From the NCBI RefSeq assembly GCF_006539505.1, contig NZ_BJND01000079.1:1-38243 (forward strand): 38,243 nucleotides of DNA, read 5' to 3'. Source of the stretch: Streptomyces spinoverrucosus (GTDB lineage: Bacteria; Actinomycetota; Actinomycetes; Streptomycetales; Streptomycetaceae). Below the pieces are notes generated by a model, which did no database searches, was not told where the DNA came from, and was given only the letters and a program-made list of their open reading frames with translations. Made by a program: the position numbers and the translations under genes. Each line of letters begins with the position of its first letter. Position 1 is the first letter of the stretch. Shown one piece after another: positions 13,897 through 22,170 of this stretch.

Positions 13897-15639
13897 CTAG
13901 GACGTGCTGGGGTCGGGGGCGCCGCCGTCGCCGGGAGGCGGTGTCGGGCTTCCCGGGTCGGAAGGGTTGGTGGCGCTGGGGGTGGGCTCGGGGTCGGGCG
14001 GCGGTGTGGTCGGGGTGCTCGGTGTGGGATCGGGCGGGGCCGGGGTCGTGGGCGTCGGGTCCGGGCCGGGCAGGGGCGGCTGACTGGGGTCGCCCGGGGT
14101 GCTCGGCCGGGGGTCAGGGGCGGGGCCGGGGTCGGACGGGGTGGGTGCGCTGCCGTACCCCTGGATGGAGACGACCGCGCCGACGGGTGCGAGCGCGACC
14201 CGTGCGCTCCAGTACCCGGACGGCTCGCGCAGCTGGTCGACGTACACCTTGATCGTCAACGTCTCGCCGGGGCGGAGGGTTCCCGAGGACTGGCTGAGAT
14301 AGAGCCAGGAGGCGGCCGTGCTCGCGGACCAGCGGACGGGGGCGGGGCCGGACGCGGTGAGGGTGATGACGGTGGTGTCGCCGGTGGTGCCCGCGGTCAC
14401 CCGGAGCCGGCCCGCGCTCCTCTCACCGGCTCCGGCGACGCTGATGACCTCCACCGACACGTCCGGCTTGTTGCCCTGGGAGAAACGACCGCCGGGGCTG
14501 GTGCTGGCGTTGCCGGCGTTCTCGTAGCCGCCGTCCGCCGCCTCGCCGCCGAGGGCGCCGGGGCCGTCGTCCCGGCTGGCGGTGGCCCCGCGGCCGCCCC
14601 CGCCCTCACCGGTGATCGGCGCACCCCGGTAGGCGGACCACAGGGCGAGGACGGGGGCGGCCACCACGGTGGCGACGACGGTGGTGGTGACGGCACGCGC
14701 GCGGAGGCGGTCTCTGCGGGCGGCGCGGTCCTTGGGGTCCATCGGAAAGCCGCGCCGGTCGAAGCGGGGGGCGGTGCCCCGCGCGCGTGGGTGGTGCGCC
14801 ATGGCCATGTGCAGGGCCGCGCGGGGGGCCTCCAGCACGGGCAGCTGGGCGGGGGTCGGGCCGGCGCCGGGCCAGCGGCCGGGAAGCGCGCGCTCGGCGG
14901 TGCGGCGGCAGCGGGGGCAGTCGTCGACGTGCCGGACCAGTTCCTTGCGCAGGGCGGTGCTGAGCACCAGCTGGTGGTCGCCGGTGAGGCGGGCGACGCT
15001 CGGACAGGCGCCGGTCTCGACGACGGCGAGGGCCGCACGCGTGCGTTCCACCTCGCAGGCGGCGGAGGCGAGCAGGTCGCGGGCGGCGGCGAGGTCCAGG
15101 CCGAGGACCGCGGCGACCTCGTGGGCGGCCAGGTGGTGGCGCACGGCCAGTTCGAGCGCCTCGCGCTGCTCGGGGGTGGTGCCTGCCGCCTCCGGCCAGG
15201 CGAGCAGGGCGAGTTCGCGCCGGCGCTGCTCGTGCACCTCCTCGGAGACGGGGGGCGTATTGGACCGCGTGGCGCGTTTTCGCTCGGTGCCGGGTCGGCC
15301 CGCCGCGTGGGTGGCCTGACGTTTCTGCTTGGCCTCGGCCAGCTTGCACAGGCATGCCCAGCGGGCCAGCGCGTACAGCCAGGCCCGGCGGTCACCGGCG
15401 GCCTGTGGAGCGCGCTGGCCGCGGCGCTCGGCGAGCGCGAGGACCTCGCCCAGGGCGGCGGTGGCCGCGTCGTGGTCGCACAGCACGGACAGGCAGTACG
15501 TGAACAGTCCGTCCAGATACGGCTCGTAGCGCGCGGGCGGCCGTTGCACCAATGTGCGCGCCGCAGCGCGGTCACGCGCATCGCGGCGCGCACGATGGGC
15601 GCCAGTGGTGCGGGTCGTGGTGTCCGGGCTGCTGCTCAT
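13897..15639 (-). CDS. Membrane-anchored sigma-like / zinc-finger / BACON fusion protein
   Basis: A 580-residue multi-domain protein. Residues of about 40-110 (YLDGLFTYCLSVLCDHDAAT onward) and 155-205 (TPEQREALELAVRHHLAAHEVAAVLGL) resemble the helical regions 2 and 4 of ECF sigma factors, without convincing promoter-contact residues. H238-x3-C-x2-C245 (RHVDDCPRC) matches the anti-sigma zinc finger. A membrane span lies at about 318-337. Outside, about 410-500 is a BACON-like beta domain (WSASTAASWLYLSQSSGTL), then a Pro/Ser/Thr tail. It therefore looks like a fused sigma-like and anti-sigma-like sensor. A GTG at 15642 directly before ATG 15639 is an alternative start. Neither has a ribosome site. 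Confidence 0.82.
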   Translation of the reverse strand: MSSSPDTTTRTTGAHRARRDARDRAAARTLVQRPPARYEPYLDGLFTYCLSVLCDHDAATAALGEVLALAERRGQRAPQAAGDRRAWLYALARWACLCKLAEAKQKRQATHAAGRPGTERKRATRSNTPPVSEEVHEQRRRELALLAWPEAAGTTPEQREALELAVRHHLAAHEVAAVLGLDLAAARDLLASAACEVERTRAALAVVETGACPSVARLTGDHQLVLSTALRKELVRHVDDCPRCRRTAERALPGRWPGAGPTPAQLPVLEAPRAALHMAMAHHPRARGTAPRFDRRGFPMDPKDRAARRDRLRARAVTTTVVATVVAAPVLALWSAYRGAPITGEGGGGRGATASRDDGPGALGGEAADGGYENAGNASTSPGGRFSQGNKPDVSVEVISVAGAGERSAGRLRVTAGTTGDTTVITLTASGPAPVRWSASTAASWLYLSQSSGTLRPGETLTIKVYVDQLREPSGYWSARVALAPVGAVVSIQGYGSAPTPSDPGPAPDPRPSTPGDPSQPPLPGPDPTPTTPAPPDPTPSTPTTPPPDPEPTPSATNPSDPGSPTPPPGDGGAPDPSTS

Positions 15640-15732
15640 CACCCGGCGACCGTAGGCGGCGGGGGGTTGCGGCTTCTGCCCTGATGAGCACTTTTAATCC
15701 GTACGGGTGAAACGATCCCTCATAAGGGGACA

Positions 15733-15757
15733 GGAACCCTGTATTCCATGGCTCGTT
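15733..15757 (+). promoter_or_regulatory. ECF-type promoter candidate upstream of radA
   Basis: GGAAC (15733-15737) is followed after 16 bp by CGTT (15754-15757). This resembles promoters read by Streptomyces ECF sigma factors such as SigE or SigR (-35 GGAAC/T with a -10 containing GTC or GTT). It points toward radA, whose start is about 105 bp downstream. The neighbouring TCCCT-CATA-AGGGGA inverted repeat (15717-15730) could be an operator. This is motif matching by eye. Confidence 0.35.
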
Positions 15758-15862
15758 CATGACGGGCGGCCGGTTCGGGGGTGCGTACGGGCGCGTGGCC
15801 GGGCGCGAAGGAGGCATACGCGCCGGTCCCGGCTGTCAGTGGCGGAGGCTACGGTTTCGTCC

Positions 15863-17272
15863 ATGGCTGCCCGTACGAAGACCACCAAGGACCGCCCGTC
15901 CTACCGCTGCACCGAATGCGGCTGGCAGACGGCCAAATGGCTCGGTCGGTGCCCCGAGTGCCAGGCCTGGGGGACGATCGAGGAGTACGGCGCGCCCGCG
16001 GTGCGGACCACGGCGCCGGGGCGCGTCACCACGTCCGCGCTGCCCATCGGGCAGGTCGACGGACGGCAGGCGACGGCCCGTTCGACCGGGGTGCCCGAGC
16101 TGGACCGGGTACTCGGCGGCGGCCTGGTGCCCGGCGCGGTGGTGCTGGTCGCGGGCGAGCCCGGCGTCGGCAAGTCGACGCTGCTGCTGGACGTGGCGGC
16201 CAAGTCGGCGAGCGACGAGCACCGCACCCTCTATGTGACCGGCGAGGAGTCGGCGAGCCAGGTCCGGCTGCGCGCCGACCGCATCGGCGCCATCGACGAC
16301 CACCTCTATCTCGCCGCCGAGACGGATCTGGCCGCCGTGCTCGGCCACTTGGACGCGGTGAAGCCGTCGCTGCTGATCATGGACTCGGTGCAGACGGTCG
16401 CCTCCCCGGAGATCGACGGCGCCCCCGGCGGCATGGCCCAGGTCCGCGAGGTGGCCGGCGCCCTGATCCGCGCCTCGAAGGAACGCGGCATGTCCACGCT
16501 CCTGGTCGGCCATGTCACCAAGGACGGCGCCATCGCGGGCCCCCGCCTCCTGGAGCACCTCGTCGACGTCGTCCTGCACTTCGAGGGCGACCGGCACGCA
16601 CGCCTGCGGCTCGTACGCGGTGTCAAGAACCGGTACGGCACGACCGACGAGGTCGGCTGCTTCGAGCTGCACGACGAGGGCATCATCGGCCTCGCCGACC
16701 CCAGCGGCCTGTTCCTCACCCGGCGCGCCGAGCCCGTCCCCGGCACCTGCCTGACCGTCACCCTGGAGGGCCGCCGCCCCCTGGTGGCCGAGGTCCAGGC
16801 GCTCACGGTCGACTCCCAGATCCCCTCCCCGCGCCGTACGACGTCCGGCCTGGAGACCTCCCGCGTCTCGATGATGCTGGCGGTGCTGGAGCAGCGCGGT
16901 CGGATCAGCGCCCTGGGCAAACGGGACATCTACTCCGCGACGGTCGGCGGCGTGAAGCTCTCCGAACCGGCCGCCGACCTCGCCGTCGCCCTCGCCCTGG
17001 CCTCCGCCGCCAGCGACACCCCGCTGCCGAAGAACCTCGTCGCGATCGGCGAGGTCGGCCTCGCGGGCGAGGTCAGACGGGTCACCGGCGTGCAGCGCAG
17101 GCTCGCGGAGGCGCACCGGCTGGGCTTCACGCACGCCCTCGTACCGGGCGACCCGGGCAAGGTCCCGGCCGGTATGAAGGTCCTGGAAGTCGCGGACATA
17201 GGGGACGCCCTGAGGGTGCTGCCCCGCTCCCGTCGCCGAGAGGCCCCCCGGGACGAGGAGGACCGCCGGTAG
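15863..17272 (+). CDS. radA: DNA repair protein RadA (Sms)
   Basis: RadA is a RecA-related ATPase and helicase that promotes branch migration in homologous recombination. The 469-residue protein has an N-terminal C4 zinc finger (Cys16, Cys19, Cys30, Cys33 in YRCTECGWQ and GRCPECQAWG). Walker A is GEPGVGKST (98-106), and the RadA-specific KNRYG motif is near residue 254. The C-terminal Lon-like domain reads LPKNLVAIGEVGLAGEVRRV. The start is ATG 15863, with GGAGG about 14 nt upstream. disA follows 80 bp downstream on the same strand, the same radA-disA pairing seen in Bacillus, which suggests one genome-integrity transcription unit. Confidence 0.96.
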   Translation: MAARTKTTKDRPSYRCTECGWQTAKWLGRCPECQAWGTIEEYGAPAVRTTAPGRVTTSALPIGQVDGRQATARSTGVPELDRVLGGGLVPGAVVLVAGEPGVGKSTLLLDVAAKSASDEHRTLYVTGEESASQVRLRADRIGAIDDHLYLAAETDLAAVLGHLDAVKPSLLIMDSVQTVASPEIDGAPGGMAQVREVAGALIRASKERGMSTLLVGHVTKDGAIAGPRLLEHLVDVVLHFEGDRHARLRLVRGVKNRYGTTDEVGCFELHDEGIIGLADPSGLFLTRRAEPVPGTCLTVTLEGRRPLVAEVQALTVDSQIPSPRRTTSGLETSRVSMMLAVLEQRGRISALGKRDIYSATVGGVKLSEPAADLAVALALASAASDTPLPKNLVAIGEVGLAGEVRRVTGVQRRLAEAHRLGFTHALVPGDPGKVPAGMKVLEVADIGDALRVLPRSRRREAPRDEEDRR

Positions 17273-17352
17273 ACTTTGCCCTGGTCTCGCCCGTCCGTAC
17301 GAACAGAGTGCGGATCCGGGAGCGCCCCAGAACCTGCGACCGGAGGAGTGCA

Positions 17353-18477
17353 GTGGCAGCCAACGACCGGGCAGCAGCTCCCGGAAAGTCCGGTGGGAGT
17401 GCCGGTTCCGATGGCCTGATGCGCGCCTCGCTGAGCGCCGTGGCACCTGGTACGCCCCTGCGTGACGGCCTTGAGCGGGTCCTGCGCGGCAACACCGGCG
17501 GCCTGATCGTGCTCGGCTCCGACAAGACCGTCGAGGCCATGTGCACGGGCGGTTTCGTGCTGGATGTCGAGTTCACGGCGACCCGGCTGCGCGAGCTGTG
17601 CAAGCTCGACGGCGGCATCGTGCTCTCCTCCGACCTGTCGAAGATCCTCCGGGCGGGCGTCCAGCTGGTCCCCGACCCCACGATCCCGACCGAGGAGACC
17701 GGCACCCGGCACCGCACGGCCGACCGGGTCAGCAAGCAGGTCGGCTTCCCGGTGGTCTCGGTCTCCCAGTCCATGCGGCTGATCGCCCTCTACGTCGACG
17801 GCCAGCGCCGCGTCCTGGAGGACTCCGCGGCGATCCTGTCCCGCGCCAACCAGGCCCTCGCGACCCTGGAGCGCTACAAGCTCCGCCTCGACGAGGTCGC
17901 GGGCACGCTGTCCGCGCTGGAGATCGAGGACCTGGTGACGGTCCGGGACGTCTCGGCGGTGGCGCAGCGGCTGGAGATGGTGCGCCGGATCGCGACCGAA
18001 ATCGCCGAGTACGTGGTGGAGCTGGGCACCGACGGGCGGCTGCTCGCGCTCCAGCTGGACGAGTTGATCGCGGGCGTGGAGCCCGAGCGCGAGCTGGTCG
18101 TCCGGGACTACGTCCCCGAGCCCACGGCCAAGCGCTCACGCACGGTGGACGAGGCGCTGGCCGAGCTGGACGCCCTCAGCCACGCCGAGCTGCTCGAACT
18201 GCCGACGGTGGCCCGGGCACTGGGCTACACCGGCTCCCCCGAAGCCCTCGACTCCGCGGTCTCACCGCGCGGCTTCCGGCTGCTGGCCAAGGTGCCGCGC
18301 CTGCCGGGCGCCATCATCGACCGGCTGGTGGAACACTTCGGCGGCCTGCAGAAACTCCTCGCCGCGAGCGTCGACGACCTCCAGACGGTGGACGGCGTGG
18401 GCGAGGCCCGGGCACGCAGCGTACGGGAGGGCCTGTCACGGTTGGCGGAGTCGTCGATCTTGGAGCGGTACGTCTAG
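17353..18477 (+). CDS. disA: Diadenylate cyclase DisA
   Basis: DisA condenses two ATP into cyclic di-AMP while scanning DNA, and slows synthesis at branched DNA. The 374-residue protein has the N-terminal DAC domain: the catalytic loop is DGG at 86-88 (most families have DGA) and the nucleotide motif is GTRHRTAD at 117-124. A helical linker follows. The C-terminal helix-hairpin-helix DNA-binding part reads RLPGAIIDRLVEHFGG with DGVGEARARSVREGL. The start is GTG 17353 after GGAGGAG. It is probably cotranscribed with radA, whose product is known elsewhere to modulate DisA. Its last codons are tandemly duplicated downstream. Confidence 0.96.
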   Translation: MAANDRAAAPGKSGGSAGSDGLMRASLSAVAPGTPLRDGLERVLRGNTGGLIVLGSDKTVEAMCTGGFVLDVEFTATRLRELCKLDGGIVLSSDLSKILRAGVQLVPDPTIPTEETGTRHRTADRVSKQVGFPVVSVSQSMRLIALYVDGQRRVLEDSAAILSRANQALATLERYKLRLDEVAGTLSALEIEDLVTVRDVSAVAQRLEMVRRIATEIAEYVVELGTDGRLLALQLDELIAGVEPERELVVRDYVPEPTAKRSRTVDEALAELDALSHAELLELPTVARALGYTGSPEALDSAVSPRGFRLLAKVPRLPGAIIDRLVEHFGGLQKLLAASVDDLQTVDGVGEARARSVREGLSRLAESSILERYV

Positions 18478-18501
18478 AGATCCTGGAGCGGTACGTCTGG
18501 A
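18456..18501. repeat. Tandem 23-bp duplication of the disA 3' end
   Basis: Two adjacent 23-bp units, 18456-18478 and 18479-18501, differ at only two positions (T18460/C18483 and A18476/G18499). Each carries GGAGCGGTACGTCT. The first encodes the disA C-terminus ILERYV and its TAG stop. The second is non-coding and out of frame, and A to G has removed the TAG. Confidence 0.9.
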
Positions 18502-18525
18502 GCCGACGGCTGGGCAGCGCCTGAA

Positions 18526-18552
18526 GGGGCGCGGGGAACTGCGCGACCAGCC
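18526..18552 (+). repeat. Dispersed 27-bp intergenic repeat, copy 2
   Basis: The unit starts GGGGCGCGGGGAAC and ends TGCGCGACCAGCC. It is the exact inverse of 11910-11936 and lies just downstream of disA, close to the 3' end of the convergent membrane-protein gene. Confidence 0.85.
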
Positions 18553-18601
18553 ACTACGGCGCCGCACATGACCACAACGCACCCGCCCTCCCCGCGGAGC
18601 G

Positions 18602-19453
18602 CTAATCCGCGTCCAGCACGAACGACGTCCGCAACGTCCCGAACCCCGCCGTCTTCCCCTCCAGCAGATACGTCCCCGCCCCGGCCACCCCCGCCGGAGG
18701 CGTCCCGCACTCCGGGGCACTCGGCCTGCGGTCCCACTGCACGGTGTACGTGATACTGCTCCCCGCCGGCACCCGGTACAGCAGGCTCCCCGCACCCTTG
18801 GGGCAGTCGGCAGACGACCAGTACGTGTCGTCGCCCGCAGCCTGAGTAACCGTCAGCACCGCACTCTTCGGCCCGAGATCGACCTTGCAGTCACTGCCGG
18901 AGGTGTTCTTCGCGGTCAGCCGGAACGCGGGCGTCTCGTCCGGTGAGTACGCGTTGCGCACACTGCGCAGCGTCAACGTCACGGCGTTCGCGGTGCAGTT
19001 GGGCAGCGAGGACCCGGCCGGCACCGTTTCGCCCGTACCGACACCGCCCCCGGAGGCACCCGCGGCCGTACTGCCGGACCCGCCACCACCCGAGGCGTCG
19101 GACCCACCGTCGTCACCCGACCCCGCACTCGAACCCGCACCGGAACTGTCACCCGTACCGTCGCCGGACCCGCCCCCGGCGCCGCTCCCGCCGGAACCCT
19201 CGTCGCCCGACTCGTCACGCCCGCCCGGCGCTTCGGAGATCGCCGGCCCGGAACCGGACGGCCCCGGCGTGATGGAGGGCGCGGGATTCTTGCCGTCGGA
19301 GCCGTTCGCGCCGGTGCCGCTTCCGCCGCCACCGGACGTCACGACCCAGGTGACCAGCAGGGCCAGCAGGGCGACCACGGACAGCAGGACGACCCTCCGT
19401 CGCCAGTAGATGGAGGAGGGAAGCGGCCCGACCGGATTGCGCAGAGATCCCAC
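18602..19453 (-). CDS. Membrane-anchored protein with Gly/Ser linker, function unknown
   Basis: About 283 residues. After a short basic start (IYWRRR), one hydrophobic segment, VVLLSVVALLALLVTWVV, anchors the protein. Some 110 residues of Gly/Ser/Asp-rich low complexity then span the wall. The C-terminal 120 residues form an Ig-like beta domain with paired cysteines (LPNCTANAV, GSDCKVDLG, SADCPKG, APECGTPP), ending in a YLLEGKTAGFGTLRTSF strand. This suits an exposed surface module like DUF4232-type proteins; no activity is evident. The start is uncertain. GTG 19453 is chosen because upstream residues are not membrane-protein-like, and it has no ribosome site. It is divergent from mutY. Confidence 0.82.
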   Translation of the reverse strand: MGSLRNPVGPLPSSIYWRRRVVLLSVVALLALLVTWVVTSGGGGSGTGANGSDGKNPAPSITPGPSGSGPAISEAPGGRDESGDEGSGGSGAGGGSGDGTGDSSGAGSSAGSGDDGGSDASGGGGSGSTAAGASGGGVGTGETVPAGSSLPNCTANAVTLTLRSVRNAYSPDETPAFRLTAKNTSGSDCKVDLGPKSAVLTVTQAAGDDTYWSSADCPKGAGSLLYRVPAGSSITYTVQWDRRPSAPECGTPPAGVAGAGTYLLEGKTAGFGTLRTSFVLDAD

Positions 19454-19692
19454 GGCGCAAACTGTACGAGAGATCGGTGCCGTCACTGGCCCCACCCGCC
19501 GCCTGGAGCCACAACTTTTCCGGATCATCATCCCGGAAACGTCCTGCGAACGTACGTCAGTTGGGTGCACCGGGCACCGTGCAGAGCCTGCGGGACCGCG
19601 CCGCTCGCACAAGTGGCCGTGGTCTGCCGCCCCGCGAAACGCTTCGCAGCAGCACGGTCGATCCGTCCCGACATGGCAGGATCGGAACTGCC

Positions 19693-20640
19693 ATGACTGC
19701 TCCCACGAAGCCCCCGCACACCAGCCCCACCGAGGCCCTCCCCGGCTCTCCGCGCGGAGAGATCCGCGGAGAGCACCTCCATTCCCCCGTCATCGCCTGG
19801 TTCGACGAGCACGCGCGCGACCTGCCCTGGCGGCGGCCGGAGGCCGGCGCGTGGGGCGTGATGGTCAGCGAGTTCATGCTCCAGCAGACCCCGGTCAACC
19901 GCGTGCTGCCCGTCTACGAGCAGTGGCTGGCCCGCTGGCCGCGCCCCGCCGACCTCGCCAAGGAGGCCCCCGGCGAGGCCGTGCGCGCCTGGGGCCGGCT
20001 CGGCTACCCGCGCCGCGCCCTGCGCCTGCACGGCGCCGCCGTCGCCATAACGGAACGCCACGGCGGCGACGTACCCACCGACCACGCCCAGCTCCTCGCG
20101 CTGCCCGGCATCGGCGAGTACACGGCGGCGGCCGTGGCGTCGTTCGCGTACGGGCAGCGGCATGCCGTGCTCGACACCAACGTGCGCCGGGTGTTCGCTC
20201 GCGCGGTCATCGGCGTGCAGTACCCGCCGAACGCGACGACGGCCGCCGAGCGCAGGCTGGCGCGGGCCCTGCTCCCGGACGACGAGCGGATCGCCGCCCG
20301 CTGGGCCGCCGCGTCGATGGAGCTGGGCGCGCTGGTGTGCACGGCCAAGAACGAGGGCTGCAACCGCTGCCCGATCGCCGCGCAGTGCGCGTGGCGGCTG
20401 GCGGGCAAGCCGGAGCACGAGGGCCCGCCGCGGCGCGGCCAGACGTACGCCGGTACCGACCGTCAGGTGCGCGGCAAGCTGCTCGCCGTACTGCGCGAGG
20501 CGCACGCGCCTGTCCCGCAGGCGCTGCTCGACCGGGTGTGGCACGAGCCGGTGCAGCGCGCCCGGGCCCTGGACGGCCTGGTCGCCGACGGTCTGGTGGA
20601 GCCGCTGCCGGGCGGCCTGTACCGGCTGCCGCTGAGCTGA
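19693..20640 (+). CDS. mutY: A/G-specific adenine DNA glycosylase
   Basis: MutY removes adenine mispaired with 8-oxoguanine. The 315-residue enzyme has the catalytic Glu60 in SEFMLQQTPV, the helix-hairpin-helix LPGIGEYTAAAVASFAYG, the catalytic Asp161 in HAVLDTNVRRV, and the [4Fe-4S] ligands C216-x6-C223-x2-C226-x5-C232. It is shorter than E. coli MutY (350), and the C-terminal MutT-like 8-oxoG reader is reduced, as in other actinobacteria. The start is ATG 19693. Together with radA and disA it makes this a DNA-maintenance neighbourhood. Confidence 0.95.
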   Translation: MTAPTKPPHTSPTEALPGSPRGEIRGEHLHSPVIAWFDEHARDLPWRRPEAGAWGVMVSEFMLQQTPVNRVLPVYEQWLARWPRPADLAKEAPGEAVRAWGRLGYPRRALRLHGAAVAITERHGGDVPTDHAQLLALPGIGEYTAAAVASFAYGQRHAVLDTNVRRVFARAVIGVQYPPNATTAAERRLARALLPDDERIAARWAAASMELGALVCTAKNEGCNRCPIAAQCAWRLAGKPEHEGPPRRGQTYAGTDRQVRGKLLAVLREAHAPVPQALLDRVWHEPVQRARALDGLVADGLVEPLPGGLYRLPLS

Positions 20641-20773
20641 CGTACAGCGGGCTCACAGCCCGGCGCACAGACGGATCACAGCTGCGCTCGGCCCTCCGGC
20701 AGGCAAATCACCCCATACCTACCCCATCTGAGCTGCGCTTTTAACTGTTTCCTACTTCCGTTACACAACCGAC

Positions 20774-20812
20774 GGACAGCCGAGCGTTCACCGCAGGCTG
20801 CTTCGGACAGCC
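20774..20812 (+). promoter_or_regulatory. Direct repeats in the sigE promoter region, candidate CseB site
   Basis: GGACAGCC occurs at 20774-20781 and 20805-20812, 31 bp apart or about three helical turns. It lies just upstream of TGACAA (20816-20821), a possible -35 element, with TAGCTT (20831-20836) as a weak -10. sigE transcription in S. coelicolor depends on phosphorylated CseB, and such helically phased repeats are what an OmpR-type regulator binds. The 250-bp mutY-sigE gap is otherwise notable for an AT-rich stretch at 20738-20765. Confidence 0.4.
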
Positions 20813-20894
20813 CCGTGACAACGCCTCCGTAGCTTCATTTCTGTGCCCGACAGAGGGGCGCAGGGACAGAAAAACGGGGATGGAGGCGTTGATC

Positions 20895-21443
20895 ATGGAG
20901 CAGGGCGAGGTGGCCGAGGTGCTCGGGTTCGAGGAGTACGTGCGCACTCGGCAGGACGCGCTGTTGCGCAGCGCCCGCCGGCTGGTCCCGGACCCGGTCG
21001 ACGCCCAGGACCTGCTCCAGACGGCACTGGCCCGGACGTACGGCCGCTGGGACGGCATAGCCGACAAGCGGCTGGCGGACGCCTATCTGCGCCGGGTCAT
21101 GATCAACACGCGGACCGAGTGGTGGCGCGCCCGCAAGCTGGAGGAGGTGCCCACCGAGCAGCTCCCGGAGGCGTGCGTGGAGGACTCCTCCGAGCAGCAC
21201 GCGGACCGCGCCCTGCTGATGGACGTCATGAAGGTGCTGGCCCCCAAGCAGCGCAGCGTGGTCGTGCTGCGACACTGGGAGCAGATGTCCACGGAGGAGA
21301 CGGCCGCCGCCCTCGGCATGTCGGCCGGAACGGTCAAGAGCACGCTGCACCGGGCGCTCGCCCGGCTCCGGGAGGAGCTGGAGGCCCGCGATCTGGACGC
21401 ACGCGCGCTGGAGCGTGAGGAGCGGGAGCGTTGCGCGGCCTGA
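20895..21443 (+). CDS. sigE: ECF RNA polymerase sigma factor SigE
   Basis: SigE directs the cell-envelope stress response of Streptomyces. The 182-residue protein has region 2 (FEEYVRTRQDALLRSARRL to LRRVMINTRTEWWRARK, with the DAQDLLQ core-binding helix) and region 4 (LAPKQRSVVVLRHW and TAAALGMSAGTVKSTLHRALARLR, the -35 reading helix). It matches S. coelicolor SigE as I remember it almost throughout. I chose ATG 20895 because GGAGG (20882-20886) is 8 nt upstream; ATG 20880 would swallow that site. The cseA start overlaps its end. Unlike most ECF factors it has no dedicated anti-sigma gene and is switched by CseBC. Confidence 0.97.
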   Translation: MEQGEVAEVLGFEEYVRTRQDALLRSARRLVPDPVDAQDLLQTALARTYGRWDGIADKRLADAYLRRVMINTRTEWWRARKLEEVPTEQLPEACVEDSSEQHADRALLMDVMKVLAPKQRSVVVLRHWEQMSTEETAAALGMSAGTVKSTLHRALARLREELEARDLDARALEREERERCAA

Positions 21444-22123
21444 CCGACAGGCCCGGTGTCGGCACCGGGCCCGGGCCCAGCCCGGCCCGAGGCACCTTGC
21501 AGGCGGTGATCACGGCGGTGACCGTGCTCACCGCCCTCAGCCTTTTGCTGTCCGCCTGCGCAACGGGCGGCACCGGTGCCCGGGACGAGGGTCCGGCGCA
21601 CGACGACGCGATGGCCAGCACGGCGGCGAGCCCGGCCGCCCAGGCCTCCGCGGTGCCCGAGTCCAGGACGCTGACGCGGGCCGCCGCGGTCAAGCTGCTG
21701 ATGTCCGATCCGCATGTCTCGGCCGCGGTCAAGCGCAACCTGAAGCCCTGCGTCGCCGACGAGTACCCGGTCGACCTGTCGTACGGCGATCTGACCGGCG
21801 GGACGGTTGAGGATGTCGTCGTCAACGTCGTGACCTGCAGTGATGTCGTCGGTATCGGCTCGTATGTGTATCGCGAGGAGGGCGGTTCCTACCAGAATGT
21901 CTTCAAGGCGGAGGAGCCGCCGGTCTATGCCGAGATAGACCGAGGTGACCTGGTGGTCACCAAGCAGGTGTACGAGAAGGGCGACCCGGTGTCGAGCCCG
22001 TCCGGCGAGAACGTGATCACGTACCGCTGGTCCGCGGGCCGCTTCACCGAGGAGTACCGCACGCGCAACGACTACAGCACGGTCGTCGGGGCCGAGCCGA
22101 CCGTGGCGCCCGAGAGCAACTGA
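21431..22123 (+). CDS. cseA: Lipoprotein CseA, negative modulator of the SigE system
   Basis: CseA is a membrane-bound lipoprotein that damps sigE expression in S. coelicolor, probably by acting on CseC outside the membrane. The 230-residue product has a type II signal: hydrophobic LQAVITAVTVLTALSLLLSA, then lipobox LSAC with Cys43. The start is a TTG at 21431, inside the last codons of sigE (13-nt overlap) and supported by GAGGAG (21417-21422) 8 nt upstream, so translation is coupled. The mature domain includes PCVADEYPVDLSYGDLTGG. No catalytic motif is visible. Confidence 0.94.
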   Translation: MRGLTDRPGVGTGPGPSPARGTLQAVITAVTVLTALSLLLSACATGGTGARDEGPAHDDAMASTAASPAAQASAVPESRTLTRAAAVKLLMSDPHVSAAVKRNLKPCVADEYPVDLSYGDLTGGTVEDVVVNVVTCSDVVGIGSYVYREEGGSYQNVFKAEEPPVYAEIDRGDLVVTKQVYEKGDPVSSPSGENVITYRWSAGRFTEEYRTRNDYSTVVGAEPTVAPESN

Positions 22124-22170
22124 CGAATACCGATCCGACGGACCCCAACGGATACGAACTGAGAGCACGG

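Noticed and set aside
19536..19560. Possible LexA box near mutY (GCGAACGTACGTCAG)
   Set aside because: Only one half-site matches GAAC-N4-GTTC; the second half is GTCA, so it is not convincing.
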